Assembly: GCF_018409545.1 (NCBI RefSeq)
Contig: NZ_AP024563.1
Span: 1,752,755-1,816,754, forward strand
Reading direction: 5' to 3'
DNA: 64,000 bases
Origin: Allochromatium tepidum
GTDB taxonomy: Bacteria > Pseudomonadota > Gammaproteobacteria > Chromatiales > Chromatiaceae
The translations under genes were made by a program, and so were the position numbers. Below the pieces are notes generated by a model, which worked only from the letters and a program-made list of their open reading frames with translations, was not told the DNA's origin and made no database searches. Each line of letters starts with the position of its first letter. Positions within the stretch are counted from its first letter, which is position 1. This document shows, piece by piece, positions 27,960 to 36,426 of this stretch.

Positions 27960-28172
27960 TTAGGCCGTTACATTAATGTTGCGGCCGATATGATCGGGTA
28001 GCGCCTGCGAGGACGGCGTGGTTTCGGTGACGCTCCGAATCATCTGCTCGGCCGAATCGGCTTGCATCTCGTTGGCCTTGTTCAGCATGGCGAGACTGGC
28101 GCTGGTATCGGTCTTGTTGCTGGAGGGCGTATAGGTGTAACCGGCTAGGCCCGATGTGGAGGAGATATCCAT
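27960..28172 (-). CDS. YjfB-like putative motility protein
   Basis: A 70-residue protein beginning MDISSTSGLAG, with LAMLNKANEMQADSAEQMI and a terminal HIGRNINVTA, the pattern of YjfB_motility family proteins. CGAGGTT precedes ATG 28172 at a good distance; an earlier in-frame start at 28229 is less likely. The name comes from association with flagellar genes; the molecular role is not known. Convergent with the SprA-related gene. Confidence 0.7.
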   Translation of the reverse strand: MDISSTSGLAGYTYTPSSNKTDTSASLAMLNKANEMQADSAEQMIRSVTETTPSSQALPDHIGRNINVTA

Positions 28173-28417
28173 CGCTTGAACCTCGTGCTGTTTGAGTGTC
28201 CATCCCGGATTCCGGTGACTCGAATCCATCCCGAAATGGATGGGACGTCAATGACATGATAGAACAGATCCTTGGCGCTGTTTGCGATTCATGCCTCATT
28301 TCGAGCATTGGATGCTCAGCGTTCGGGTTGGGTTCCCACGAACGTCGGCGGTGTTTGGACTCAAGTTTCGCGTCCGAGCGTCGTTAACCCGAGTGCATCC
28401 CGCAGGAGATGGACGCC

Positions 28418-28738
28418 ATGTCACTCGACCCAAGCCTCTCTTCGAGCACTTCGAGCGAACCTCGCGCCGAGGTGCGCCGTCTCGATTCCAGCGCTCTGGT
28501 GAGCGGTTTCCTGCCGGCGTTTCGGCATCTCGAAACCGGCGAGATCCGGCTGTGCCGACTCGAGGATGGGCGTATCTCCAGGCGTCATCTGCTCGACTCG
28601 CTCCCCGACGACTGGATCCTCGAACGCGATGCCGGCGGACGTCCGGCCTCGCTGGTGAGTCAAGTCGAACCCGGATTCCTGCGTGGTATCCAATTCTGGA
28701 CGCTGCAAAATCTGGCGAATCCGAGGCTCGACGGATGA
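28418..28738 (+). CDS. small hypothetical protein
   Basis: A 106-residue soluble protein with no recognised domain; charged N-terminus followed by FLPAFRHLETGEIRLCRLEDG and a C-terminal GIQFWTLQNLANPRLDG. ATG 28418 is chosen over 28409 because AGGAG sits 8 bases before it. It precedes the PilZ gene by 57 bases on the same strand, so the two may share a transcript. Function unknown. Confidence 0.55.
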   Translation: MSLDPSLSSSTSSEPRAEVRRLDSSALVSGFLPAFRHLETGEIRLCRLEDGRISRRHLLDSLPDDWILERDAGGRPASLVSQVEPGFLRGIQFWTLQNLANPRLDG

Positions 28739-28795
28739 TCGGGTGCGCACCGGACCCTGATGTGCGCTACAACACATGAAGTGAATGGCTGACCG

Positions 28796-29089
28796 ATGAT
28801 GAACGATAACGAAAAACGTCAGCATCCGCGCCTTCCAGTCGAGGTCGAGGTCGAGCTGCATCGTTCCGATCGATCCATGTGTCTGGTATGGACCGATGAC
28901 CTGAGCAATGGCGGCGTGTCGCTGACGATGAACGGTCATGGTGATTGGCCGCCGATCGGCGCCAGGGTGCAGATACGGATCTCGGGCCCACTGGGCGGAG
29001 ACGATGAACCGCCCCTGGTCGATGCCATCGTGGTGCGACACACCGAGGCGGGGATCGCCGTCCGCTTCGACGATCCGATGCGCGAATGA
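28796..29089 (+). CDS. PilZ-domain c-di-GMP binding protein
   Basis: A 97-residue single PilZ domain. The RxxxR-type motif is in KRQHPRLPV and the [D/N]xSxxG motif in DDLSNGGVSL, so the c-di-GMP binding residues are present. It is probably a small cytoplasmic adaptor that relays c-di-GMP levels to motility or envelope machinery. It sits in the motility/chemotaxis neighbourhood; a second PilZ protein is at 41254-41610. Confidence 0.88.
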   Translation: MMNDNEKRQHPRLPVEVEVELHRSDRSMCLVWTDDLSNGGVSLTMNGHGDWPPIGARVQIRISGPLGGDDEPPLVDAIVVRHTEAGIAVRFDDPMRE

Positions 29090-29137
29090 GGTCGACACGA
29101 GACTCCAGGTGAGGCGAATTTCAGCGAGGTCAAGGCG

Positions 29138-30121
29138 ATGTTAGTGACAGCCGCTTCCAATGCCACGCTCGCGCTGTCCACGACCCGGACCGCAAACCGA
29201 GCCGACGCGACGCGCAACGACGAGGTGCGTGTGACCACGCCGGCCCCGGCGACGATCCCAACCCCCGTCGTCGTCCAAACCGATTCCGACTCCGAGACCC
29301 TGAGCCTATCCGAGCAAATCAGGGAACAGTTGGAACAGGATCCGGATTATCAGATTCTGCGCCGTGCCTTCGCGCTCGATGTCGATGAGTCGAAGGCGGT
29401 GAGACAGGGGCGGGCCTCCGAAACGGCCTCCAGCAACCAGCTCGATGCGTCCTCCATCCAGTCCGCCTCCTTGGCCGAATCCTTCGAACTCCAGGCCGTC
29501 GCCACCCAACGCCTGGAGATCTCCGTGCGCGCCGGCGAATCGGCTTTCATGGCCGCGATGGCCGGCGCGAACGCCCAGCGGCTCGAACTGAACATCGACG
29601 CCTCGGCTGGAGTCCAGATCCAGGTCGCCGATCCGCTGGTGCTCGATCTTGGTGGACGAGGCGTCACGACCACGGGTGTCGCCGCCGGCGTCGACTTCGA
29701 TCTGAACGGCGATGGTCGACTCGAGCGCATGAGCACAGTGACCGGGGACTCTTGGTTCCTGGCACTCGACTGGAACGACAATGGACGCATCGACGATGGG
29801 CGTGAGCTCTTCGGCGACCAGAACGGCGCCGAGCACGGGTTCGCCGAACTGGCGCGTCACGACACCAATGGCGATGCGCGCATCGACGCCCAGGACGCCA
29901 TTTTCGCACGTCTGCGTCTGGTCCAGCTCCAGGCCGATGGCTCGCAGACCAGCCGCACGCTCGACGAGGCCGGAGTCAAGGCGATCGAGCTCACTTATCG
30001 GAACGTCAACCGGGCGCTCGATGCCTATGATCACGTGGCGCAGACAGGGCGCTTCATTCGCAGCGATGACAGCCACGGCGAAGCGGCCGACGTGATGCTC
30101 GGCTATCACGATCTGGCGTGA
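29138..30121 (+). CDS. hemolysin-type/EF-hand-like calcium-binding protein
   Basis: A 327-residue protein. The N-terminal half is polar and helical (coiled-coil-like). The C-terminal half holds DPLVLDLGGRGV, a form of the LDLDGDG block common in RTX-associated proteins, followed by Ca-loop-like DLNGDGRLE, DWNDNGRIDDGRELFGD and DTNGDARIDAQDAIF. No classical signal peptide, so it may be secreted by a type I route or stay cytoplasmic; the RTX nonapeptide array itself is missing. Its role is unknown. Confidence 0.65.
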   Translation: MLVTAASNATLALSTTRTANRADATRNDEVRVTTPAPATIPTPVVVQTDSDSETLSLSEQIREQLEQDPDYQILRRAFALDVDESKAVRQGRASETASSNQLDASSIQSASLAESFELQAVATQRLEISVRAGESAFMAAMAGANAQRLELNIDASAGVQIQVADPLVLDLGGRGVTTTGVAAGVDFDLNGDGRLERMSTVTGDSWFLALDWNDNGRIDDGRELFGDQNGAEHGFAELARHDTNGDARIDAQDAIFARLRLVQLQADGSQTSRTLDEAGVKAIELTYRNVNRALDAYDHVAQTGRFIRSDDSHGEAADVMLGYHDLA

Positions 30122-30262
30122 ATCCACTCCGACCCGGAACCCGTATCATGCCGCCCCGTAAAAACGACGAACGGGTCGTCGAGGCATGTCGAAAGGCGTG
30201 TCGATGCTGCTAGACTAGACCTCAGTGTCGTCTGATCCCTGATCTCAAGGAATCCACCCGTT

Positions 30263-31483
30263 ATGCAGCAGACACCCGAGACGTTGGAGGCGTTTTCGAT
30301 CCTGGCCGAGATCGAACTGACGCGCGATCTCAGCGAAGAGGATCGAGGTCGGCTCGCCGAGCAGTGCCGGATCGAGGAACATTCGCTCAAGCACCGTATG
30401 CGGCTGACCGAACAGAAACCGGATCGACTCTTCCTGGTCGATGGTCATGTCGCGCGTCTCGAGAATGGCGTCATCGAGCGCCACCAGGCCTTCCAGGGAC
30501 TCAGCGAGCCGATCGACCTCATGGGTGAGACCCTGGCCCCCGATGCCTGTCTCGTGACCGAAACCCCCTGTCTGTTCCTGCGGATTCCAGCCGCCGCGCT
30601 CGAGGCCGTGCTCGCCGGCGGCACCGAGGTCAGCGACATCGAGCTCGATCCGGCCGAGGGCGAGTTCCTGGCCGAACTCTATCATCTGATCAACAACAAC
30701 CAGCTCGTGCTGCCGGCGCGCCCCGAAGTGGCGCTCAAGATCCAGGAGATGACCAATGATCCGGACGCCGGCATCGATGCCCTGACCGAGATCATCCAGC
30801 GCGACGGCACCATCGCCGGCGCCCTGCTGCACGCGACCAACAGCCCGCTGTTCCGCGCCGCCAAGGAGATCAAGACCATCCGCGAGGCGGTGCTGCGTCT
30901 GGGGTTCCGCAACACCCGGATGCTGGCCGTGAATCTGGCGCTGCGTCAGGCCTTCCGCGCCAAGAACGAAGTCACGCGCGCGGCGATGCAGGAGTCCTGG
31001 ACCGAGAGCGTACTCTGCTCGGCTTATGGCTACGTGATTGCCGAGATCACGCATCGTCTCGACCGTGAGCGCGCGTTGCTCGCCGGACTCGTGGCCGGGA
31101 TCGGCGCCGTGCCCATCATCCAGTTCATCGAGACGCGCGGACAGGGGCAGACGCTCGCCCAGGTCCAGTCGCTCGTCTCCAAGCTGGCGAGCATCACGGG
31201 CGTGCTGGTGATCAACTACTGGGGGCTGGGCGACGACCTGGTGACGGTCGCCGAGCACTATGGTGAATGGGACTATCGAGCCTCAGAGCCGGACTATGCC
31301 AGCATCGCCATCGTGGCGCGCTGGGCGGCGCTGCAGAGCGAGGGCCGTGAGGTTCCGGATGCCGGCGCGGTGCCGGCGTTCGCGGTGCTGGGCCTGACGC
31401 CGCCGGCTCCGGGCGAGCCGATCGCCGAGCTGGCCGGCGGCGAGCGGATGCTCGACAACCTGAAGTCCATGTTCAATCTGTGA
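30263..31483 (+). CDS. HDOD-domain signalling protein with cNMP-like N-terminus
   Basis: A 406-residue protein. The N-terminal ~130 residues look like a diverged cyclic-nucleotide-binding (beta-roll) domain, and the HDOD domain (about 150-360) starts at LPARPEVALKIQEMTNDPD with LLHATNSPLFR and EAVLRLGFRNTRMLAV. HDOD proteins are HD-like but usually non-enzymatic signalling modules, common in bacteria rich in c-di-GMP pathways. ATG 30263 is the first start of the frame. A second HDOD gene follows after 40 bases. Confidence 0.82.
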   Translation: MQQTPETLEAFSILAEIELTRDLSEEDRGRLAEQCRIEEHSLKHRMRLTEQKPDRLFLVDGHVARLENGVIERHQAFQGLSEPIDLMGETLAPDACLVTETPCLFLRIPAAALEAVLAGGTEVSDIELDPAEGEFLAELYHLINNNQLVLPARPEVALKIQEMTNDPDAGIDALTEIIQRDGTIAGALLHATNSPLFRAAKEIKTIREAVLRLGFRNTRMLAVNLALRQAFRAKNEVTRAAMQESWTESVLCSAYGYVIAEITHRLDRERALLAGLVAGIGAVPIIQFIETRGQGQTLAQVQSLVSKLASITGVLVINYWGLGDDLVTVAEHYGEWDYRASEPDYASIAIVARWAALQSEGREVPDAGAVPAFAVLGLTPPAPGEPIAELAGGERMLDNLKSMFNL

Positions 31484-31523
31484 CGGATCGCGTCACTGTA
31501 GGCGTGTTGGGAGAGTGTGCGGC

Positions 31524-32393
31524 GTGTCCGTAACCATCGAGAGCCTGGTCAAGGGAACGGGGCGATTACTGGCGATCCCGCGCGTGGTCGGCGAGGTGCT
31601 GCGTCTCCTGGACGATCCGGACAGCCGCCAATCCGAGATCGCCCGGCATCTGGAGCAGGATCCGGCCTTGGTCGCCATCCTGCTGCGGCTGGCCAACAGC
31701 CCGGCCTTCGCGCCCGCGCGCACGGTCGATTCGGTCGAGCGCGCCATCATGCTGCTGGGGCGCGAGCATCTGCGCCGTTTGGTGATCGCGGGCGCCGTCA
31801 CCCAGGCGGCGGACCATCTGCCGAACCAGGACATGCTGCCGCTCGAGGTCTTCTGGCGCCACTCGTCCTATTGCGCCGCCATCGCGCGCCTGCTGGCCGA
31901 ACAGATCGCGCCCCGTCTGGCCGGATCGGTCTTCCTCGGTGGGTTGCTGCACGATCTGGGACAGCTCCTGCTCTTCACCCAGGAACCCCAGGCCGAGCAT
32001 CGGGCGTTCCTGAACTCACTGGGTGCAATCGACACCCTGTCACCCGTGGAGGCCGAGCGCGCCGTGCTCGGTTTCGATCACGCCCAGCTCGGCGGCGCCC
32101 TGGCCGAGCACTGGGGCCTGCCCGAGAGTCTGGTGGCCTGCATCCGCTATCACCATGACCCGCTCGCCGCACCCGAGGGGCACGCGCTCGCCGTGTCCCT
32201 GGTGCATGTGGCCAACAGCATCGCCCATCTGGCCGAGTTCGACTCCAGGGATCTGCACGACGCCCCGCCGATCGAACCCGAGATCCTGGCGCGTCTGAAT
32301 TTACGGAACGATCAGCTCATGGCGCTGGTCGAGCAGGCGCAGTATCAGATCCTCGCCGTCGAGGCGCTGCGCAATCCCAAGCTGGCCGAGTAG
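31524..32393 (+). CDS. HDOD-domain protein
   Basis: A 289-residue HDOD protein almost entirely made of the domain: LLAIPRVVGEVLRLLDDPD, LLRLANSPAFAPA, and an HD-type motif in FLGGLLHDLGQLLLF that is better conserved than in the upstream paralogue, with a later IRYHHDP. GTG 31524 is preferred over GTG 31515/31517 because GGGAG lies about 10 bases before it. Probably cotranscribed with 30263-31483. Confidence 0.82.
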   Translation: MSVTIESLVKGTGRLLAIPRVVGEVLRLLDDPDSRQSEIARHLEQDPALVAILLRLANSPAFAPARTVDSVERAIMLLGREHLRRLVIAGAVTQAADHLPNQDMLPLEVFWRHSSYCAAIARLLAEQIAPRLAGSVFLGGLLHDLGQLLLFTQEPQAEHRAFLNSLGAIDTLSPVEAERAVLGFDHAQLGGALAEHWGLPESLVACIRYHHDPLAAPEGHALAVSLVHVANSIAHLAEFDSRDLHDAPPIEPEILARLNLRNDQLMALVEQAQYQILAVEALRNPKLAE

Positions 32394-32414
32394 GTCGATC
32401 GCCCGACCCGGACC

Positions 32415-33110
32415 TCAGAACAGCGGTCCCCGATAGACCCCGAACAGCAGCACCGCCGAGGCCGAGACGGTGATGAGGATGTTGTCGTCGATGGGGCCGA
32501 ACTCATAGCGTTCGACGATAGTGGCGACCACGGCTGAGATCAGTCCCCACTCCGGGATCGCCGGTTGCGCCATGCCGCCGATGATCCAGCCCATGGGCGC
32601 GCTGACGATCAGCATGAAGACACTGCCGATCGGGCTCTTGGAACGCTTGCGGATGAAGGCATTGCGCACGATTCCGGTCACGCCGTCGCCGAAGGCCATG
32701 TAGAGCGCGGGCAGGATCGCCAGCCAGGGATCGTCCAGAATCCACCACAGCGCCGCGACCGAGGTCGACCACATGAGCGCGAACTTGACGTCGTTGCGGT
32801 TGTCGTCGGTCTGGAACCAATAGAAGCGCATCCCGGTGGCATGGGCCAGATTGGTCAGGAGTGTGAGCAGCAGACCACAGACCAGCGGAAACCGGGGATC
32901 GACGAACACCAGCGGCACGGCCAGTGAACCGACACCGCCGGCCAGCATGTGCACGATCTTGCGGTTGTAGTAGACGGCCCGGATCGGCTCCAGGCCGCGC
33001 CGGACCATGGCCTGATAGGGCAGGCGCGTCAGGACGAGCACCGCCAGGACATAGAGGCTCAGTCCGGCGGCCCAGTAGAGTTGAGAATGGAACTGCGGGT
33101 CGAGGGTCAT
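32415..33110 (-). CDS. dolichol/phytol/diacylglycerol kinase-like membrane protein
   Basis: A 231-residue polytopic membrane protein with six or seven hydrophobic segments. YNRKIVHMLAGGVGSL matches the RKxxH motif of the SEC59/DGK1/phytol-kinase superfamily, and YMAFGDGVTGIVRNAFIRK matches its GDG nucleotide-binding block. These enzymes use CTP to phosphorylate polyprenols, phytol or diacylglycerol. Which substrate applies here is unknown; phytol recycling for bacteriochlorophyll would fit a phototroph, but that is speculation. GAGGA lies 10 bases before ATG 33110. Confidence 0.68.
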   Translation of the reverse strand: MTLDPQFHSQLYWAAGLSLYVLAVLVLTRLPYQAMVRRGLEPIRAVYYNRKIVHMLAGGVGSLAVPLVFVDPRFPLVCGLLLTLLTNLAHATGMRFYWFQTDDNRNDVKFALMWSTSVAALWWILDDPWLAILPALYMAFGDGVTGIVRNAFIRKRSKSPIGSVFMLIVSAPMGWIIGGMAQPAIPEWGLISAVVATIVERYEFGPIDDNILITVSASAVLLFGVYRGPLF

Positions 33111-33192
33111 GCGCGTCGAATCCTCGTCAGGGTCGAGAAGGATGGGCGCGCCATCATACTCAATCCTCCTGACCGGCGCGGTGTCCATTCAC

Positions 33193-33204
33193 GTTATACT
33201 GTAC
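33193..33204. promoter_or_regulatory. candidate Zur-like operator upstream of znuC
   Basis: GTTATACTGTAC resembles half and part of the second half of the proteobacterial Zur box (GTTATA-N-TATAAC) and overlaps a -10-like TATACT at 33195-33200. It lies between the divergent kinase-like gene and znuC, in an operon that ends with a Zur-type repressor gene. One arm is degenerate. Confidence 0.35.
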
Positions 33205-33291
33205 GCCTTCGATCCGGCCACGATGGCGCGGATGCCGAACAGTCTCTTCATCGACACATCCACTATCGACCCGATCCCCATGCCGAGCACC

Positions 33292-34032
33292 ATGTCCGAC
33301 TCACCCGTGATCCGCGTGGAGTCCGTCAGCTTCTCCTATGGCGAGACCCTGGTGCTCGAACGCATCGATCTGAGCATCGCCGCCGGCGAGTTCGTGGGAC
33401 TGGTCGGACCCAATGCCGGCGGCAAGAGCACGCTGCTGAAGCTGATCCTGGGTCTGCTCGAACCTCAGTCCGGGCGCATCCGCGTGCTCGGGCGTCCGCC
33501 GCGCGAAGCCGCGCGCGCCATCGGTTACGTCCCCCAGTTTCCGAGCTTTCCGCGCGACTTCCCGATCTGTGTCGAGGAGGTCGTGGCCATGGGGCGGATC
33601 GGACTCGGGTCGCGCTGGCCGCTCGGCTGGTCGAGCCGTGCCGACCGCGCGGCGGCCCGTCAGGCGCTCGCCGAGGTCGAGGCGGCGGATCTGGCGCGGC
33701 GTCCGATCGGTCGACTCTCGGGCGGGCAGTTGCAACGGGTGCTGCTGGCGCGCGCGCTGGTCGGTGAACCACGCATCCTGATCCTCGACGAGCCCACGGC
33801 CAACATCGACCAGCGCGCCGAGAGCGACATCTTCGATCTGCTCGCCGAGCTCAATCGGCGCCTGACCATCCTGCTGGTCTCGCACGACATCGCCTTCATC
33901 TCCGAGTACGTCAGCCGCGTGGCCTGTCTCAACCGGACCCTGACCTGTCACGGCACCAGCGCGATCGACGGCGAGGCTATCCGGCATCTCTACGGCGGCC
34001 ATGTCCGCCAGGTCGAGCACCGGCATGGCTGA
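33292..34032 (+). CDS. znuC: zinc ABC transporter ATPase ZnuC
   Basis: A 246-residue ABC ATPase that powers zinc uptake at the inner membrane. Walker A GPNAGGKST, signature LSGGQLQRV, Walker B ILILDEPTA and H-loop LLVSHD are intact. Q-loop region YVPQFPSFPRDFP is typical of the zinc/manganese importer class. Several in-frame ATGs (33232, 33280, 33292) precede the domain and none has a strong ribosome-binding site; 33292 gives the usual length. It overlaps znuB by 8 bases. The solute-binding protein gene znuA is absent here. Confidence 0.88.
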   Translation: MSDSPVIRVESVSFSYGETLVLERIDLSIAAGEFVGLVGPNAGGKSTLLKLILGLLEPQSGRIRVLGRPPREAARAIGYVPQFPSFPRDFPICVEEVVAMGRIGLGSRWPLGWSSRADRAAARQALAEVEAADLARRPIGRLSGGQLQRVLLARALVGEPRILILDEPTANIDQRAESDIFDLLAELNRRLTILLVSHDIAFISEYVSRVACLNRTLTCHGTSAIDGEAIRHLYGGHVRQVEHRHG

Positions 34033-34879
34033 ATTCCTCACGGCACTCGCGACCTATGGATTCCTGCAGAGCGCGCTGATCGCCGGTTTGCTGGCCGGCG
34101 TCGGCTGCGGCGTGATCGGCACCTTCGTCGTCTTCAAGCGCATCGCCTTCATGGCCGGCGGGATCGCGCATTCGGTGCTCGGCGGCATGGGCGCGGCGCT
34201 CTATTTCGGACTCGATCCATTCGCCGGGGCGCTGATCGCGGCCATCTTCTCGGCGCTGCTGATCGGGGCGGTGCGTCTGAGCTGGAAGACCCAGGAAGAC
34301 ACGCTCATCGGCGCGCTCTGGGCCATCGGCATGGCGGTCGGCGTGCTCTTCATCGCCAAGACGCCGGGGTATTCCTCGGATCTGATGAGCTTTCTGTTCG
34401 GCAACATCCTGTTGGTGCCGACGCGCGAACTCTGGTGGATGGCTGGACTGGATCTGGTGCTGGTGGCCACGGTGGCGCTCTTCTATCGGCAGTTCCTGGC
34501 CGTCATCTTTGACGAGGAATTCGCGCGTCTGCGCGGTGTGCCGGTCACGATGTTTTATCTGCTGCTGCTGTGTCTGGTGGCCGTGACCGTTGTGCTGCTG
34601 ATCCAGGTGGTCGGGCTGATCCTGGTCATCGCGCTGCTGACGCTGCCGGCGGCCATCGCGGCGCATTATGTCCATTCGCTGGGGGCCATGATGCTGATCG
34701 CCACCGGACTCGGGGCGCTCTTCACCACGCTGGGTCTGGTGCTCTCGTTCGGGCCGGATCTGCCGGCCGGGCCGACCATGATCCTGCTCGCGGGGGGCGT
34801 CTATATCCTGTCGGCGCTGGTCAGTCGTCAGTTGCACCGTCGGCGCGCCCGGCGTCAGGCGGCAATGGTCAGAGGGTAG
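34025..34879 (+). CDS. znuB: zinc ABC transporter permease ZnuB
   Basis: A 284-residue permease with about eight transmembrane helices, of the ABC-3 family (MntB/ZnuB). Recognisable blocks: VVFKRIAFMAGGIAHSVLGG and RLRGVPV after the EEF (coupling region that contacts ZnuC). It carries zinc, or possibly manganese, through the inner membrane. The 8-base overlap with znuC and the 8-base gap to zur indicate one operon. Confidence 0.9.
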   Translation: MAEFLTALATYGFLQSALIAGLLAGVGCGVIGTFVVFKRIAFMAGGIAHSVLGGMGAALYFGLDPFAGALIAAIFSALLIGAVRLSWKTQEDTLIGALWAIGMAVGVLFIAKTPGYSSDLMSFLFGNILLVPTRELWWMAGLDLVLVATVALFYRQFLAVIFDEEFARLRGVPVTMFYLLLLCLVAVTVVLLIQVVGLILVIALLTLPAAIAAHYVHSLGAMMLIATGLGALFTTLGLVLSFGPDLPAGPTMILLAGGVYILSALVSRQLHRRRARRQAAMVRG

Positions 34880-34887
34880 GGCGCGCC

Positions 34888-35346
34888 ATGCCGACGACGG
34901 GGGATGCCCTAGAACGGGTGCTGGACCAGGCCGAGGCGCTCTGCCGGCAACGCGGCGTCAGACTCACACCGCAACGATGGCGGGTGCTGGCGATCCTGTG
35001 CGCGTCCGAGCGTCCGCTCGGGGCCTATGAGATCCTGGAATCCATGCGCGAGGGCGCACGCGCGCCGGCCCCGCCGACCGTCTATCGGGCGCTCGACTTC
35101 CTGCTCGAACAGGGGCTGGCGCACAAGATCGAGAGTCTGCATGCCTTCGTCGGCTGCACCCATCCCGAGCATCCGCATGCCGGTCAATTTCTGATCTGCG
35201 CCGAGTGCGGGCGGGTGACCGAGCTGGAGGATGCCGCCATCGCTCAGAGCCTGATGCTGGCCGCCGGCGAGACCGGGTTTCGACCGAGCCGTCCGGTGGT
35301 CGAATTGATCGGTACCTGCGCCGACTGCGTACTCAAGCATCCCTGA
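34888..35346 (+). CDS. zur: Fur-family zinc uptake regulator Zur
   Basis: A 152-residue Fur-superfamily repressor. The winged-helix part has RLTPQRWRVLAILCASERPLG and APPTVYRALDFLLEQGL. Zinc sites are indicated by HPHAGQFLICAECGRVTE and the C-terminal GTCADCV, which provides the structural Cys4 set; these point to Zur rather than Fur. It should repress znuCB when zinc is plentiful. Start ATG 34888, 8 bases after znuB; longer in-frame starts lie within znuB. Confidence 0.88.
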   Translation: MPTTGDALERVLDQAEALCRQRGVRLTPQRWRVLAILCASERPLGAYEILESMREGARAPAPPTVYRALDFLLEQGLAHKIESLHAFVGCTHPEHPHAGQFLICAECGRVTELEDAAIAQSLMLAAGETGFRPSRPVVELIGTCADCVLKHP

Positions 35347-35354
35347 CCTCGACC

Positions 35355-36332
35355 ATGCCGGATTGGAGCCTATCGCTGGCCGTGCTGATCCTGGGCCTGA
35401 TCGGGCTCGTTCTGGGGAGTGTCGGCGTACAGGGGGCGATTGGGGCATCGGGGTGTCGGTTCTCGCCCTGGCAAGCGCTGGTCGCCATGCTGCCGACGAT
35501 GGCCGTGACCTTGCAGGCCATTGGCTCGGACGCAAGCACTCTGGGGCTTGGTACGATCATCGGCGTCCATGTTCTCGGCGTTTTGTTGGCGATCGGTCAT
35601 CGTTCGAGGCTATATTTGCCGTGTCGCCTGCCTTCCCCCCTCTCCCCCCCCCCTCTCCCGCGAGGGGAGAGGGTCTTAGCCGAGCGTGTGCATCGTCCCT
35701 GGGCGCGGGCCTGGAGTCTGGTCGGGGCGGCGGGGCTGGTTTGGGGACTGGCGCTCGATGGGAATCTCGGGCGGGTCGATGGGGGCTTACTGGTTCTGCT
35801 GTGTCTGCTCTACCTGATCTGGATGAGGTGGGTAGCGCGAACGTTGGCTTCGCCGGGGGACGACGGTGAAACCCAGACCCAGGCCCCGGCTGTCGATGTC
35901 GGGCATCGGACACGACCGGCGCGCTCCTTGCGGCGATTCTGGGGACTGGGTGCACATCTCTGTGTGGGGCTGACGCTGCTGGCCATGGGTGCGCGGGTGC
36001 TGGCGATGGGGGGGCTCGATCTGGCGCTGGTGCTGGGCCTCGAACACTGGATGCTTGGGCTGACGCTTTTGGCGCCGGCGAGCGTTCTGGCCGGCTGGAT
36101 GCCGATCCTGCTCGCCGGACGCCGGCCGAATGACGGCGCATCGGGACGGATGACGCTGAGCCTCGCGTTCGACTTCAATCTCGTCAATCTGCTCGGCCTC
36201 GTCGGCCTGACGGCGCTGACGGCGCCGGGCGGTCTCCCGTTCACGCGCGAGACGCTGTGGGTGTCCTGGCCGCTGGTGATCCTGACGTCGATCCTGGCCG
36301 CAGCCGCGCTCATCTGCGCCGAGCCGGCTTGA
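35355..36332 (+). CDS. cation/Ca2+ exchanger-like membrane protein (degenerate)
   Basis: A 325-residue polytopic membrane protein with two similar halves. Each half has a block resembling the alpha-repeat of Ca2+/cation antiporters: GLVLGSVGVQGAIGASG with LGLGTIIGVHVLGVLLAIG, and later GLTLLAPASVLAGW with FDFNLVNLLGLVGLTAL. The acidic GTSxPE-type residues of true exchangers are missing, so transport is uncertain. Residues about 94-108 (PSPLSPPPLPRGER) come from a palindromic repeat inserted in frame. ATG 35355 is 8 bases after zur. Confidence 0.55.
   Translation: MPDWSLSLAVLILGLIGLVLGSVGVQGAIGASGCRFSPWQALVAMLPTMAVTLQAIGSDASTLGLGTIIGVHVLGVLLAIGHRSRLYLPCRLPSPLSPPPLPRGERVLAERVHRPWARAWSLVGAAGLVWGLALDGNLGRVDGGLLVLLCLLYLIWMRWVARTLASPGDDGETQTQAPAVDVGHRTRPARSLRRFWGLGAHLCVGLTLLAMGARVLAMGGLDLALVLGLEHWMLGLTLLAPASVLAGWMPILLAGRRPNDGASGRMTLSLAFDFNLVNLLGLVGLTALTAPGGLPFTRETLWVSWPLVILTSILAAAALICAEPA
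35632..35673. repeat. C-rich palindrome (REP-like) inside a coding frame
   Basis: A C-rich tract leads into a 9-bp stem (CCCTCTCCC pairing with GGGAGAGGG) with a 5-base loop. Extragenic palindromes of this composition are dispersed in many GC-rich proteobacteria. Here it lies within the membrane-protein gene and adds about 15 Pro/Ser-rich codons without breaking the frame. Confidence 0.75.
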
Positions 36333-36426
36333 TCCGACCGCGACGACCCGCATTCTCAGGATTCCCGAATGGCCGCCGCACGCTTGACACCCCGGACGAG
36401 CGCGTCAAACCGGCCGACCGCCGATC

